7,531 nucleotides of DNA from Deltaproteobacteria bacterium. Its GTDB lineage: Bacteria; Bdellovibrionota; JACOXK01; 2-02-FULL-40-11. Under the pieces are notes generated by a model. It ran no database searches, was not told the DNA's origin, and saw only the letters and a program-made list of their open reading frames with translations. The number at the start of each line of letters is the position of its first letter. Position 1 is the stretch's first letter. The stretch lies in contig JACPST010000071.1 in assembly GCA_016193165.1 (NCBI GenBank), positions 1-7,531 of the forward strand, written 5' to 3'. The translations under genes and the position numbers were made by a program. Shown here in pieces: positions 1 to 6,672 of the stretch.

Positions 1-45
1 ACGATGAAAGATGCAGCCCAAAAAGCAGTGAGGGCGATCCAATGA
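1..45 (+). CDS. sucC: Succinyl-CoA synthetase beta subunit, C-terminal tail only (partial)
   Basis: The first 45 bases are an open frame of 14 sense codons ending in TGA at 43-45 and reading [14 protein letters not shown]. The gene starts upstream of the window. The short tail resembles the end of the ATP-grasp beta subunit, where a DAA-type helix closes the protein. The stronger argument is position: it directly precedes sucD in the same direction, with its stop codon overlapping the sucD start in an ATGA. SucC binds the nucleotide and succinate and pairs with SucD to make succinate and ATP or GTP from succinyl-CoA in the TCA cycle. None of its catalytic residues lie in the window, so the call rests mainly on context. 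Confidence 0.82.
   Translation, partial: TMKDAAQKAVRAIQ
30..34 (+). promoter_or_regulatory. Ribosome binding site of sucD
   Basis: The sequence GAGGG lies 7 bases before the sucD ATG, inside the last codons of sucC. It supports the ATG at 42 as the true start and, with the ATGA overlap, translational coupling of the two subunits. Confidence 0.6.
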
Positions 46-917
46 GTATTTTAGTCAATAAAAATACCAAAGTGATTGTTCAGGGGTTAACAGGGAAGGA
101 AGGCACTTTCCATACGCGCCAGTGCATAGCGTATGGAACAAAAGTAGTGGCAGGTGTAACGCCGGGTAAGGGGGGAGAGTCTATGGATGGAATTCCTGTT
201 TTTAATTCTGTGAAAGAAGCCAAAGAAAAAACAGGAGCCAATGTGTCTATGATCTTTGTCCCTCCAAAATTTGCTGCAGCTGCGATTCGAGAAGCTAGTG
301 ATGCGGAGTTAGATCTGGTGATTTGTATTACCGAGGGCATTCCGGCACTGGATATGCTTAAGACCAAACAAATGTTAAAAAAACAAAATAAAACACGACT
401 TGTTGGCCCCAACTGTCCAGGGGTGATTACTCCAGGAGAATGTAAAATTGGAATTATGCCTGGCCATATTCATAAAAAGGGAAAAGTAGGCGTGATTTCC
501 CGAAGTGGAACCTTGACCTATGAAGCCGTAGATCAACTCACACGTTTGGGGTTGGGGCAATCGACTTGTATTGGGATTGGGGGAGATCCAGTGATTGGAA
601 CACAGTTTGTGGATTTGCTGGATCTTTTTGAAAGAGATCCAGAAACAGAAGCGATTGTGATGATTGGAGAGATCGGGGGATCCGCGGAAGAAGAAGCCGC
701 CGATTTTATTAAAAAGAAAGTTTCAAAGCCCGTCATTGGATTTATTGCTGGAATAACCGCGCCAGAAGGAAAGAGGATGGGGCACGCGGGAGCCATTATC
801 GCGGGTGGAAAAGGGACTGCGAAAGAAAAAATTGCAGCGTTAAAAGCGGCAGGGGTGCATGTGTCGCAAAGTCCGGCGGATATAGGGGAAACGGCAGCTA
901 AGGTTTTAGGGAGGTAA
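42..917 (+). CDS. sucD: Succinyl-CoA synthetase (ligase) alpha subunit
   Basis: This is the alpha subunit of the TCA-cycle enzyme that interconverts succinyl-CoA and succinate with substrate-level phosphorylation of ADP or GDP, working in the cytoplasm with SucC. The 291-residue length is normal for the family. The N-terminal CoA-binding Rossmann domain shows the GLTGKEG loop at residues 15-21 followed by TFH, then VTPGKGG. The middle carries [23 protein letters not shown] and SRSGTLTYE. The ligase domain has GIGGDP and MIGEIGG, and His248 in KRMGHAGAI matches the phosphohistidine that shuttles phosphate between active sites. The ATG start overlaps the sucC stop and is preceded by GAGGG. No signs of damage are seen. 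Stoichiometric expression with sucC is implied by the overlap. Identification is near certain; ATP versus GTP preference cannot be read because it lies in the beta subunit. Confidence 0.98.
   Translation: MSILVNKNTKVIVQGLTGKEGTFHTRQCIAYGTKVVAGVTPGKGGESMDGIPVFNSVKEAKEKTGANVSMIFVPPKFAAAAIREASDAELDLVICITEGIPALDMLKTKQMLKKQNKTRLVGPNCPGVITPGECKIGIMPGHIHKKGKVGVISRSGTLTYEAVDQLTRLGLGQSTCIGIGGDPVIGTQFVDLLDLFERDPETEAIVMIGEIGGSAEEEAADFIKKKVSKPVIGFIAGITAPEGKRMGHAGAIIAGGKGTAKEKIAALKAAGVHVSQSPADIGETAAKVLGR
908..914 (+). promoter_or_regulatory. Ribosome binding site of ndk
   Basis: AGGGAGG is a near-perfect Shine-Dalgarno sequence formed by the last codons of sucD, directly before its TAA. It is 5 bases from the ndk ATG, which fixes that start and suggests strong translation of ndk from the sucCD message. 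Confidence 0.8.
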
Positions 918-919
918 CT

Positions 920-1339
920 ATGGTGGAAAAGACATTATCGATAATTAAGCCGGATGCCGTGGAACGAAATTTAATTGGGGCCCTTATTGCGCGTTTTGAG
1001 AAAGAAGGATTTAAAGTTTTAGCAATGCGGCTGCATCGCTTAACGAAAGATGAAGCCAAAGATTTTTATATCGAACACAAGGAGAAGCCTTTCTACAATA
1101 GTTTGGTTGAATATATGACGTCTGGCCCAGTGGTGCTGATGGTTTTAGAGCGCGAAAATGCAATTGCTAAAAATCGGGAAGTGATGGGGGCTACAAATCC
1201 CAAGAACGCTGCTTCGGGTACCATCCGTGCTCAACACGCCCTCAGCATGGAGAAGAATTCCGTCCACGGTTCGGACTCTTCTTCCTCCGCCGCCCGCGAA
1301 ATTGAATTCTTTTTTTCAGATCTTATAAGATGTTGTTAA
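920..1339 (+). CDS. ndk: Nucleoside diphosphate kinase
   Basis: This enzyme moves the gamma phosphate of ATP to other nucleoside diphosphates through a phosphohistidine, balancing NTP and dNTP pools in the cytoplasm. The 139-residue length is typical. Expected residues are all present: Lys10 in SIIKPDAV, Tyr50, Arg86, Thr92 in MGATNP, Arg103 in GTIR, Asn113, and the catalytic His116 in NSVHGSDS. The start is two bases after sucD with a strong ribosome binding site. Placement after sucCD makes functional sense, since succinyl-CoA synthetase may produce GTP that Ndk converts to ATP. Two oddities are visible. After the active site a run of four serines ([11 protein letters not shown]) replaces the more usual SLE- or SPE-type residues. 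The last third of the gene is also far richer in C-ending codons than the rest. The last 10 bases overlap the next gene. Confidence 0.97.
   Translation: MVEKTLSIIKPDAVERNLIGALIARFEKEGFKVLAMRLHRLTKDEAKDFYIEHKEKPFYNSLVEYMTSGPVVLMVLERENAIAKNREVMGATNPKNAASGTIRAQHALSMEKNSVHGSDSSSSAAREIEFFFSDLIRCC
1196..1300 (+). other. C-rich compositional patch inside ndk
   Basis: Counting by hand, bases 1201-1300 contain 60 G or C out of 100, and bases 1261-1300 contain 27 of 40. Nearby parts of the same gene are lower: 24 of 60 at 1021-1080 and 27 of 60 at 1081-1140. Codons here favour C endings (AAC, ACC, ATC, CAC, GCC, CTC, TCC, GTC, GAC, CGC), whereas earlier ndk codons often end in A or T. The patch covers the most conserved stretch of the protein, around GTIRA and the active-site histidine. 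It may be a recombined segment or simply local codon bias. Confidence 0.55.
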
Positions 1340-3513
1340 CGCGCATTTCTTCTGTGAAGTTAATCTTATTTTTTTTGCTGCTTATTTTCATTTGTATTCC
1401 TTTTAACCCTTGGCCGTTTCTTAATGGGTTACCTTTAAATCATGTGGGAGATATCAGCGCTATTTTATTTTTATTTTTCATTATTTTTATTGTGCCATGG
1501 AAAGAGGCGTCTTCTAAAGCAAAGTTTAAAACGATTTTAGCTATTGTAATTTTAATCTTCTTTAAATTTTTTTTGAATCTGTTCACTTTGTCACATGGTT
1601 TATTGGGATTTTACTACGATAATAAAACCTTTTCAGGAAATTATCAGAGATCACCTGAGTATTTAAGACTTTATGCGACACGGATTGATGAAGAAATTTT
1701 CTTTCAAAATTCAAGCTATTCTATTGACCAAAAAGCGTTTTATTTGGGATTTTTAAATGGAACTTTCAAGGGTACTCTTGATTTCAGTGTTCTTTGGCAA
1801 GGTTATTTATATGTATCTCAAGCAAAACAAGTTTCTTTTTCTATTATCTGTGATGGGGAATGTAGTTTGTCTATTGACAACCAATCTTCTCCAAAGAATG
1901 AAATAAGCTCTCAGCTTTCAGAGGGATTTCATTATATAGAGATTAAATATATTAATAGTTCTTTTGATCATCGTTCTATTAATTTTAGGTGGTCTACGGA
2001 TAAAAATTACGAGACTGTTGATGCTGCTTATCTTTATCCTTTTAAGCCTTCTCACATAATGTTTAAGGTTGATGAATGGGTTCGTAAAATAGCGCCGATT
2101 CTTTTCTGGGCGCAATTTTTATTGCTTTGCTTTCTTTTGAAAAAATATCTGGATATAAGTAAGTTAAAGTTTTTTATAGCTCATGAAAATTTTTTTCTTT
2201 TTTTGTTTTTTATAGTATTTATAACGAGGGCTTTTATTAACTTAATTAATGCCGCTCAAGATCCTTATTTTTGTCATCTTTCTTCGGGGGATGATTGGCG
2301 CAGGTATGAAATCCATAGTAGGTTAATTATTTTTGGAGATTGGTTAGATAGCACAGAGGCTCCTTATCATTTTACCCCCTTTTACCGCTATTTTTTAGCA
2401 TTTGTTCATTTAATTTTTGGTGAAAATTTATTTATGGCCTTTTATATGCAGTTTTTGCTTCTTTATCTTTCTTCCATATTTATTTATAAAATGACAAAGA
2501 AAGTTTTTAATTTAAATATTGCTGTTTTAGCTTTGTTGCTTTTTTCATTCTCAGCGCTTCCACAGACAGTCGCGAAACAATTACTTGCTGAGCCGTTAGG
2601 GGCTTTCTTTAGTTGTGCGTCACTGGCATTTTTGATTTTTTATTTTAAAAAAAATAATATAAAAATATTGTTTGCTTCTGGAATAACTATGGGGCTTGCT
2701 ATTATTACGCGCCCAAATCTTTTTTCTTTTTTATTCTTTTTGATACCTTGGTTGATATATTTTCGTTCTAGTGTTAGAAAATCACTAAACTTCAAACCAG
2801 TTTTTATATACTCTTTAGGATGTTTTTTAATCATTGGATGTCTTACGGCTAGAAACTATGTAACAAGTGGTAAAGTTGTTATGTTAACTACGAGTGGGGG
2901 TATGAATCTTTGGGAGGGGAATATTCCTCCTGCCCATATTAATCTAAGGGGTATAGAGAAAAATAAAATTTATAATTTATTTAATTTTGATGCTCGTACC
3001 AGAGCAGTTTTAGAATATTTAAAACAAGATCCCTTGTTGTTTTTGAGAGGATTAATGAAAAAGTTGAGTTATATAGCTGGGCATGATCCGGATAATTGGG
3101 GAGGACTAGGGGCGAGATTTTATATTGATAAATTTTTAATCTTTGTTTTGTTTTTTTTAGGTTTTCTTTTTTGTCTATTGGATCATCAATATAGTTTTAA
3201 ACAAGAATTTGTGGCTGTGGGATTTTTTGCTATAACAGTTATTTCGACTTTGACTATCATAAAGCCGCTCGTGTATGGCTGGAGGCTGCAATCTCCCGCT
3301 GTTCCCTTTATGATGGTATTTGTCGCTTATTTCTTAGATCGTTTTTTAATTTCTGGTTTGTCCTACAAAAGGTTTATGTTTTATGTTCAATATTTAATTT
3401 TGGTAGTAATCTTTAACTACTTAGTAGCTCCTAAATTTTTTCTTTCTATATGTTTAATTTATTTACCATTTTATTTTAAATTTATGACAAGCAGGAGCTT
3501 GCTAAATCATTGA
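1330..3513 (+). CDS. GT-C membrane glycosyltransferase (GT39/ArnT-like) with inserted PA14-like domain
   Basis: This is a 727-residue polytopic protein of the glycosyltransferase C type, which uses polyprenyl-phosphate sugars to glycosylate acceptors on the outer face of the cytoplasmic membrane. Hydrophobic helices occur near residues 10-27, 41-57 and 68-86. Residues about 90-237 then form a hydrophilic PA14-like module: GLLGFYYDN, a TRID-EIFF segment, [39 protein letters not shown] and the closing YLYP are its recognisable signposts. After it come helices near 255-271 and 287-306, a loop with GDDW (Asp321 and Asp322, a likely counterpart of the acidic catalytic loop of GT-C enzymes), many further helices, and [28 protein letters not shown] sequence at 508-531, typical of the family. 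The ATG overlaps the ndk end by 10 bases with no good ribosome binding site, so translation probably depends on coupling to ndk. A GTG at 1354 is an alternative start. The gene is very AT-rich. Donor and acceptor are unknown. Confidence 0.82.
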   Translation: MLLTRISSVKLILFFLLLIFICIPFNPWPFLNGLPLNHVGDISAILFLFFIIFIVPWKEASSKAKFKTILAIVILIFFKFFLNLFTLSHGLLGFYYDNKTFSGNYQRSPEYLRLYATRIDEEIFFQNSSYSIDQKAFYLGFLNGTFKGTLDFSVLWQGYLYVSQAKQVSFSIICDGECSLSIDNQSSPKNEISSQLSEGFHYIEIKYINSSFDHRSINFRWSTDKNYETVDAAYLYPFKPSHIMFKVDEWVRKIAPILFWAQFLLLCFLLKKYLDISKLKFFIAHENFFLFLFFIVFITRAFINLINAAQDPYFCHLSSGDDWRRYEIHSRLIIFGDWLDSTEAPYHFTPFYRYFLAFVHLIFGENLFMAFYMQFLLLYLSSIFIYKMTKKVFNLNIAVLALLLFSFSALPQTVAKQLLAEPLGAFFSCASLAFLIFYFKKNNIKILFASGITMGLAIITRPNLFSFLFFLIPWLIYFRSSVRKSLNFKPVFIYSLGCFLIIGCLTARNYVTSGKVVMLTTSGGMNLWEGNIPPAHINLRGIEKNKIYNLFNFDARTRAVLEYLKQDPLLFLRGLMKKLSYIAGHDPDNWGGLGARFYIDKFLIFVLFFLGFLFCLLDHQYSFKQEFVAVGFFAITVISTLTIIKPLVYGWRLQSPAVPFMMVFVAYFLDRFLISGLSYKRFMFYVQYLILVVIFNYLVAPKFFLSICLIYLPFYFKFMTSRSLLNH
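3493..3497 (+). promoter_or_regulatory. Candidate ribosome binding site for the second GT-C gene
   Basis: AGGAG lies in the last codons of the first GT-C gene, 12 bases before the TTG at 3510. The spacing is longer than ideal, but no comparable motif sits in front of the later ATG candidates at 3537 and 3546, so it favours the TTG start. Confidence 0.45.
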
Positions 3514-4829
3514 AGAAGTTTATTTCGGTTCTTTTTATGTCAATAATGAAAACTTTTAATGAGGGACCAGATCAGCAGAGAAAGTGGATGAAATTAGTCA
3601 TCATTTTCGCCATTATTTTTGGTTGCTTTTGTCGTCTCATTTGGAATGAAGATATGGAATGGAAGGGAGATGAACAATATAATTTTTCAGCGTCTAGAGA
3701 TATAGTTGAAAATAAGAATTGGCCCATGCTTGGTCCAACGAGTAGTTTTAAGGGGGTTGCTCAACCTTCCTTAGGAATCTGGGCGTTTGGTATTCTTGGC
3801 TTCATAGCTAAGGATCCTCTTTCATTAAATAGGGCCGTAGAGATTCTCAACATACTTGCCATTCTGGGGTTTTGTTTGTTTATCTTTTTTCGAGTGGAAA
3901 AATCTCAGCGCGAAGTTTGGTTTTGGGGAATGGCTCTTGCCGCCGTTAATCCTATGGCGATCCTTTTTTCAAGAAAACTTTGGATTCAAGATCTCTTGCC
4001 ATTTTTTTGTCTTTTGGTGATTTTTAGTCATACCTTGAGACAGTATCGTTTGGGGGCTTTCTTGTGGGGTTTATTTGGAATGATTATTGGACAAATTCAT
4101 ATGCTAGGCTTTTTTTACGCCTTTTCTATATTTATCTTTACATGGAGTTATGATGTCCTTGTGTTGAGGCAGAAATCCATACGATGGGGTTATTGGCTGA
4201 CAGGAATTTTGGTGGGCAGCGTGCCTCTTATTCCTTGGATGGTCCGTTTGATATTTCAGCTCGGTACTTTTGCTGTTCATACACCCGGACAATATAGTTT
4301 TTATGAATTATGGTATAAAGGATCCCTTGGACTTCGACAAGAATATTCACTGGGACATGCTTTCCTCGCTCTTTTTTATCAAGAACCCATGCTGGGGAAC
4401 TTCCCTACTTATGGTGTGAAGATTTTACGAACGTACCTTTCCTTTATTGGATACCTCTCTTTGGCCGCGCTTGGAATAAAGATTTTCTTCTGGCTGAAGA
4501 GAGATAATATTCTTGATTCATTTAAATATATTACATTATTGGATTTTTATATTATTACAATGGTATGTTTTTATGGAGGGATATTGACTGCTTTAAATAT
4601 TCCCATGGTAGATCACTATCTGATTTTTGTTTTTCCTTTTCTTAGTTTATATCTCGTGCGTTGTTTATTCCCTATGCGGCATCTTCTCGTCTCTGTTATT
4701 ATATGTCAGGCAGTACTTTCGTGGTTATTTTTGGGATTTATCCATAAACATGGAGGAGTTACGGAAGGGGATTATGGTATTTCATATAAACAGAAAATGA
4801 AGATACAAAAAGAGATAGGGGACAGCTAA
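3510..4829 (+). CDS. GT-C membrane glycosyltransferase (GT39/PMT-like)
   Basis: This is a 439-residue integral membrane protein with about ten or more hydrophobic segments, the first near residues 28-45. Directly after it comes MEWKGDEQYN at 49-58. Asp54-Glu55 sits in the first extracytoplasmic loop, the position of the catalytic acidic pair in protein O-mannosyltransferase and ArnT-type enzymes. Other family-like elements are SRKLWIQDLLPF at 154-165 and GQIHMLGFFYAF at 194-205. The expected role is transfer of a sugar from a polyprenyl-phosphate carrier to a glycan, lipid or protein outside the cytoplasm. The start is a TTG whose last two bases begin the preceding gene's stop (TTGA overlap). 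ATG codons at 3537, 3546 and 3588 are alternatives, and the first 27 residues look dispensable. No PA14-like insertion is present, so it differs in design from its partner. It ends 3 bases from the stop of the opposing gene. Substrate is not predictable from sequence. Confidence 0.82.
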   Translation: MKKFISVLFMSIMKTFNEGPDQQRKWMKLVIIFAIIFGCFCRLIWNEDMEWKGDEQYNFSASRDIVENKNWPMLGPTSSFKGVAQPSLGIWAFGILGFIAKDPLSLNRAVEILNILAILGFCLFIFFRVEKSQREVWFWGMALAAVNPMAILFSRKLWIQDLLPFFCLLVIFSHTLRQYRLGAFLWGLFGMIIGQIHMLGFFYAFSIFIFTWSYDVLVLRQKSIRWGYWLTGILVGSVPLIPWMVRLIFQLGTFAVHTPGQYSFYELWYKGSLGLRQEYSLGHAFLALFYQEPMLGNFPTYGVKILRTYLSFIGYLSLAALGIKIFFWLKRDNILDSFKYITLLDFYIITMVCFYGGILTALNIPMVDHYLIFVFPFLSLYLVRCLFPMRHLLVSVIICQAVLSWLFLGFIHKHGGVTEGDYGISYKQKMKIQKEIGDS

Positions 4830-4832
4830 CTG

Positions 4833-5534
4833 TTAATATTTAGTAAAACGTAAAAAGGGGACTTTCCACAAAGCCTCAAAGACGATCTTTCTGGAAATTT
4901 TAGATTTTCCACATGAACGATTGAAAAATATGATAGGTATTTCTTTAATTTGAAAACCTTTCAGGTGCGCTTGATAGGTGAGTTCGATTTGAAAGCAATA
5001 CCCATCGGATTGAATGTTATCTAAATTAATTCCTTTTAGTACTTTTGAGCTGAAACATTTAAATCCACCCGTTAAATCTTTATAGGGAAGTCTTAATAAA
5101 GTTCGAGAATATAAACTTCCTCCTTTGCTTAAAAATTGTCTAAACAAGCTCCACCCTTCGATATTTCCCCCTCCAATGTAGCGAGAGCCCAGTACGAGAT
5201 CATTTGTTTGAATGGCTTTTAAAAAGCTTGGCAGATATTTAGGATGATGGGATAAATCCGCGTCCATTTCAAAAAAAGTGTCATATCCCTTTTCCAGCCC
5301 CCATTTAAAACCTGTAATATAGGCGCTTCCGAGTCCTAATTTTTGGGGGCGTTCTATGAGAAAAACACGGGGGATGATTTTTTGAAGTTTTTGAACTTCA
5401 TTAGCCGTGCCATCTGGGGAATTGTCATCGACAAATAAAACATCTGTGAGGGGGTGATAGCGAAATATTTCTGAGACTAAAGTCCTTATGTTTTCTCTCT
5501 CATTATAGGTGGGAAGAATAATGAGAGTTTTCAT
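4833..5534 (-). CDS. GT2 polyprenol-phosphate sugar synthase (dolichol-phosphate mannose synthase-like)
   Basis: This family-2 glycosyltransferase is expected to move a sugar from GDP- or UDP-sugar onto polyprenyl (undecaprenyl) phosphate on the cytoplasmic face of the membrane, supplying the donor for GT-C enzymes. In order it shows PTYNE (residues 8-12), VDDNSPDGT (35-43), GLGSAY (67-72), the metal-binding DAD (91-93) followed by LSHHP, GSRY (116-119), a GW-R-LS segment around Trp128, TGGF (155-158), GYCFQIE (178-184) and an FNRS-GKSK ending motif (204-212). At 233 residues it is the compact soluble DPM1 type and has none of the C-terminal membrane helices found in ArnC- or GtrB-type enzymes. 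It follows the aminotransferase gene by 16 bases in the same direction and has no obvious ribosome binding site of its own. It is the last gene of its block. The sugar could be mannose, but the neighbours make a modified UDP-sugar possible. Confidence 0.93.
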   Translation of the reverse strand: MKTLIILPTYNERENIRTLVSEIFRYHPLTDVLFVDDNSPDGTANEVQKLQKIIPRVFLIERPQKLGLGSAYITGFKWGLEKGYDTFFEMDADLSHHPKYLPSFLKAIQTNDLVLGSRYIGGGNIEGWSLFRQFLSKGGSLYSRTLLRLPYKDLTGGFKCFSSKVLKGINLDNIQSDGYCFQIELTYQAHLKGFQIKEIPIIFFNRSCGKSKISRKIVFEALWKVPFLRFTKY

Positions 5535-5550
5535 TGTAAGGCTTTAGCTT

Positions 5551-6672
5551 TCATTTGCTCTGATAGAACGTTTTTATTTTAGAAACAACATAGGCTTGTT
5601 GTTCGAAAGTTAATTCTGGGTATAAAGGAAGCGCGACAGATTGGGCGCATATTTTCTCAGCAACGGGAAAGTCTCCTGGATGAGCATTAAGGTTTTTAAA
5701 ACACTCTAAATAGGGAAGAGGTATTGGGAAATGATTTCCTGTTTGAATGCATTCTTTTTGCAAATATTCCCTGAGCTCATTTTTATATTCAGACAAAATA
5801 ATATAAAGATGGTAGACATGAGTATTATCAGGGGCTGTTTGGGGGAGAGTGATTGTATCTAATAAATTATTTTCTTCAAAAAGTGCGTAATACGTTTGGG
5901 CTTTTTCTCTTCTTTTTTGATTCCATTCATCGATATGAGGAAATTTGACATTTAAAATAGCCGCGGCTATTGAAGAAATCCTGGCATTCATCCCAATTTT
6001 TTTATGGCGATAGGTTTTGGGATATTCTCCATGGGTTCTATATTCCCTGGCAGAAATAAAATGGCTTTCGTCTTTTGTAAAAAGCATTCCTCCATCCCCA
6101 TAGGTTCCTAAATTTTTAGAAGGATAAAAACTTAAACATCCGAAATCCCCCAGTGAACAGGTTTTACGTCCTTTATATTCTGCCCCAATGGCTTGACAGG
6201 CGTCTTCGATAACGTAAAGATTATATTTTTTTGCAAGTTTCAAAATAAGATCCATGTCTGCGCATTGTCCAAAAATATGGACCGGAATAATGGCTTTGGT
6301 TTTAGGAGTAATAGCGCTTTCTATTTTAGAAGGATCAATGCAGTACGTCTGAGGATCGATATCGACGAAAACAGGCTTCGCCTTTAAGAAAGAGATGACT
6401 TCAGCAGTTGCGAAAAAAGAAAGGGCTGTAGTAATAACTTCATCCCCAGGTTCTATTTCTATTGTTAAGAGGGCAAGGAGTAAAGCATCTGTGCCGGAAG
6501 AGTTACCCAGGGCATAAGGTACCTTACAGTAATGAGCCAAGTCTTTTTCAAGTTTTTCAACTTCTGGACCCAAGACATACGTGCCTTTTTCTAAAACATC
6601 TTGAATAGCTTTTTGGATATTTGAACGAAGGGGTTCATATTGTTTTTTTAAATCAATGATGGGGATATTCAT
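5551..6672 (-). CDS. DegT/DnrJ/EryC1/StrS-family sugar-nucleotide aminotransferase
   Basis: This is a PLP-dependent enzyme that aminates a keto group on a nucleotide-linked sugar, usually with glutamate as amino donor, in the cytoplasm. The 373-residue length is normal. The N-terminus has [11 protein letters not shown] and [13 protein letters not shown]. The cofactor pocket shows [12 protein letters not shown] (57-68), [27 protein letters not shown] (130-141), the EDACQAIGA motif with Asp157 and Gln160, and Lys186 in [15 protein letters not shown] as the Schiff-base lysine. The C-terminal part has [23 protein letters not shown] and [11 protein letters not shown], matching the EryC1/WbpE/FdtB side of the family more than ArnB. 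Its ATG overlaps the stop of the upstream epimerase gene (ATGA) and is preceded by a strong ribosome binding site. Substrate cannot be fixed: a UDP-3-keto or 4-keto sugar, or a dTDP-keto sugar, are all possible. Confidence 0.95.
   Translation of the reverse strand: MNIPIIDLKKQYEPLRSNIQKAIQDVLEKGTYVLGPEVEKLEKDLAHYCKVPYALGNSSGTDALLLALLTIEIEPGDEVITTALSFFATAEVISFLKAKPVFVDIDPQTYCIDPSKIESAITPKTKAIIPVHIFGQCADMDLILKLAKKYNLYVIEDACQAIGAEYKGRKTCSLGDFGCLSFYPSKNLGTYGDGGMLFTKDESHFISAREYRTHGEYPKTYRHKKIGMNARISSIAAAILNVKFPHIDEWNQKRREKAQTYYALFEENNLLDTITLPQTAPDNTHVYHLYIILSEYKNELREYLQKECIQTGNHFPIPLPYLECFKNLNAHPGDFPVAEKICAQSVALPLYPELTFEQQAYVVSKIKTFYQSK

Noticed and set aside
80..796. Three open frames on the minus strand opposite sucD
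   Set aside because: They lie wholly within the highly conserved sucD gene, lack ribosome binding sites and have no recognisable protein features.
1285..1320. GC-rich stretch followed by a run of seven T at 1310-1316, resembling an intrinsic terminator after ndk
   Set aside because: No stable inverted repeat precedes the T run, and it lies within ndk before its stop codon.
1918..2834. Minus-strand open frames opposite the first GT-C gene
   Set aside because: They are basic, low-complexity translations that result from AT-rich membrane-protein codons on the other strand.
1369..3158. Runs of eight T as phase-variation switches in the first GT-C gene
   Set aside because: The frame is intact, the runs are short for slippage switching, and Phe-rich membrane helices in an AT-rich gene explain them.
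4822..4833. ACAG-CTAA-CTGT inverted repeat at the meeting point of the two operons
   Set aside because: A 4-base stem is expected by chance and no T tract follows closely on either strand.
6193..6387. Short plus-strand open frame inside the aminotransferase gene
   Set aside because: It is antisense to conserved coding sequence of a clear gene and its translation shows no family features.
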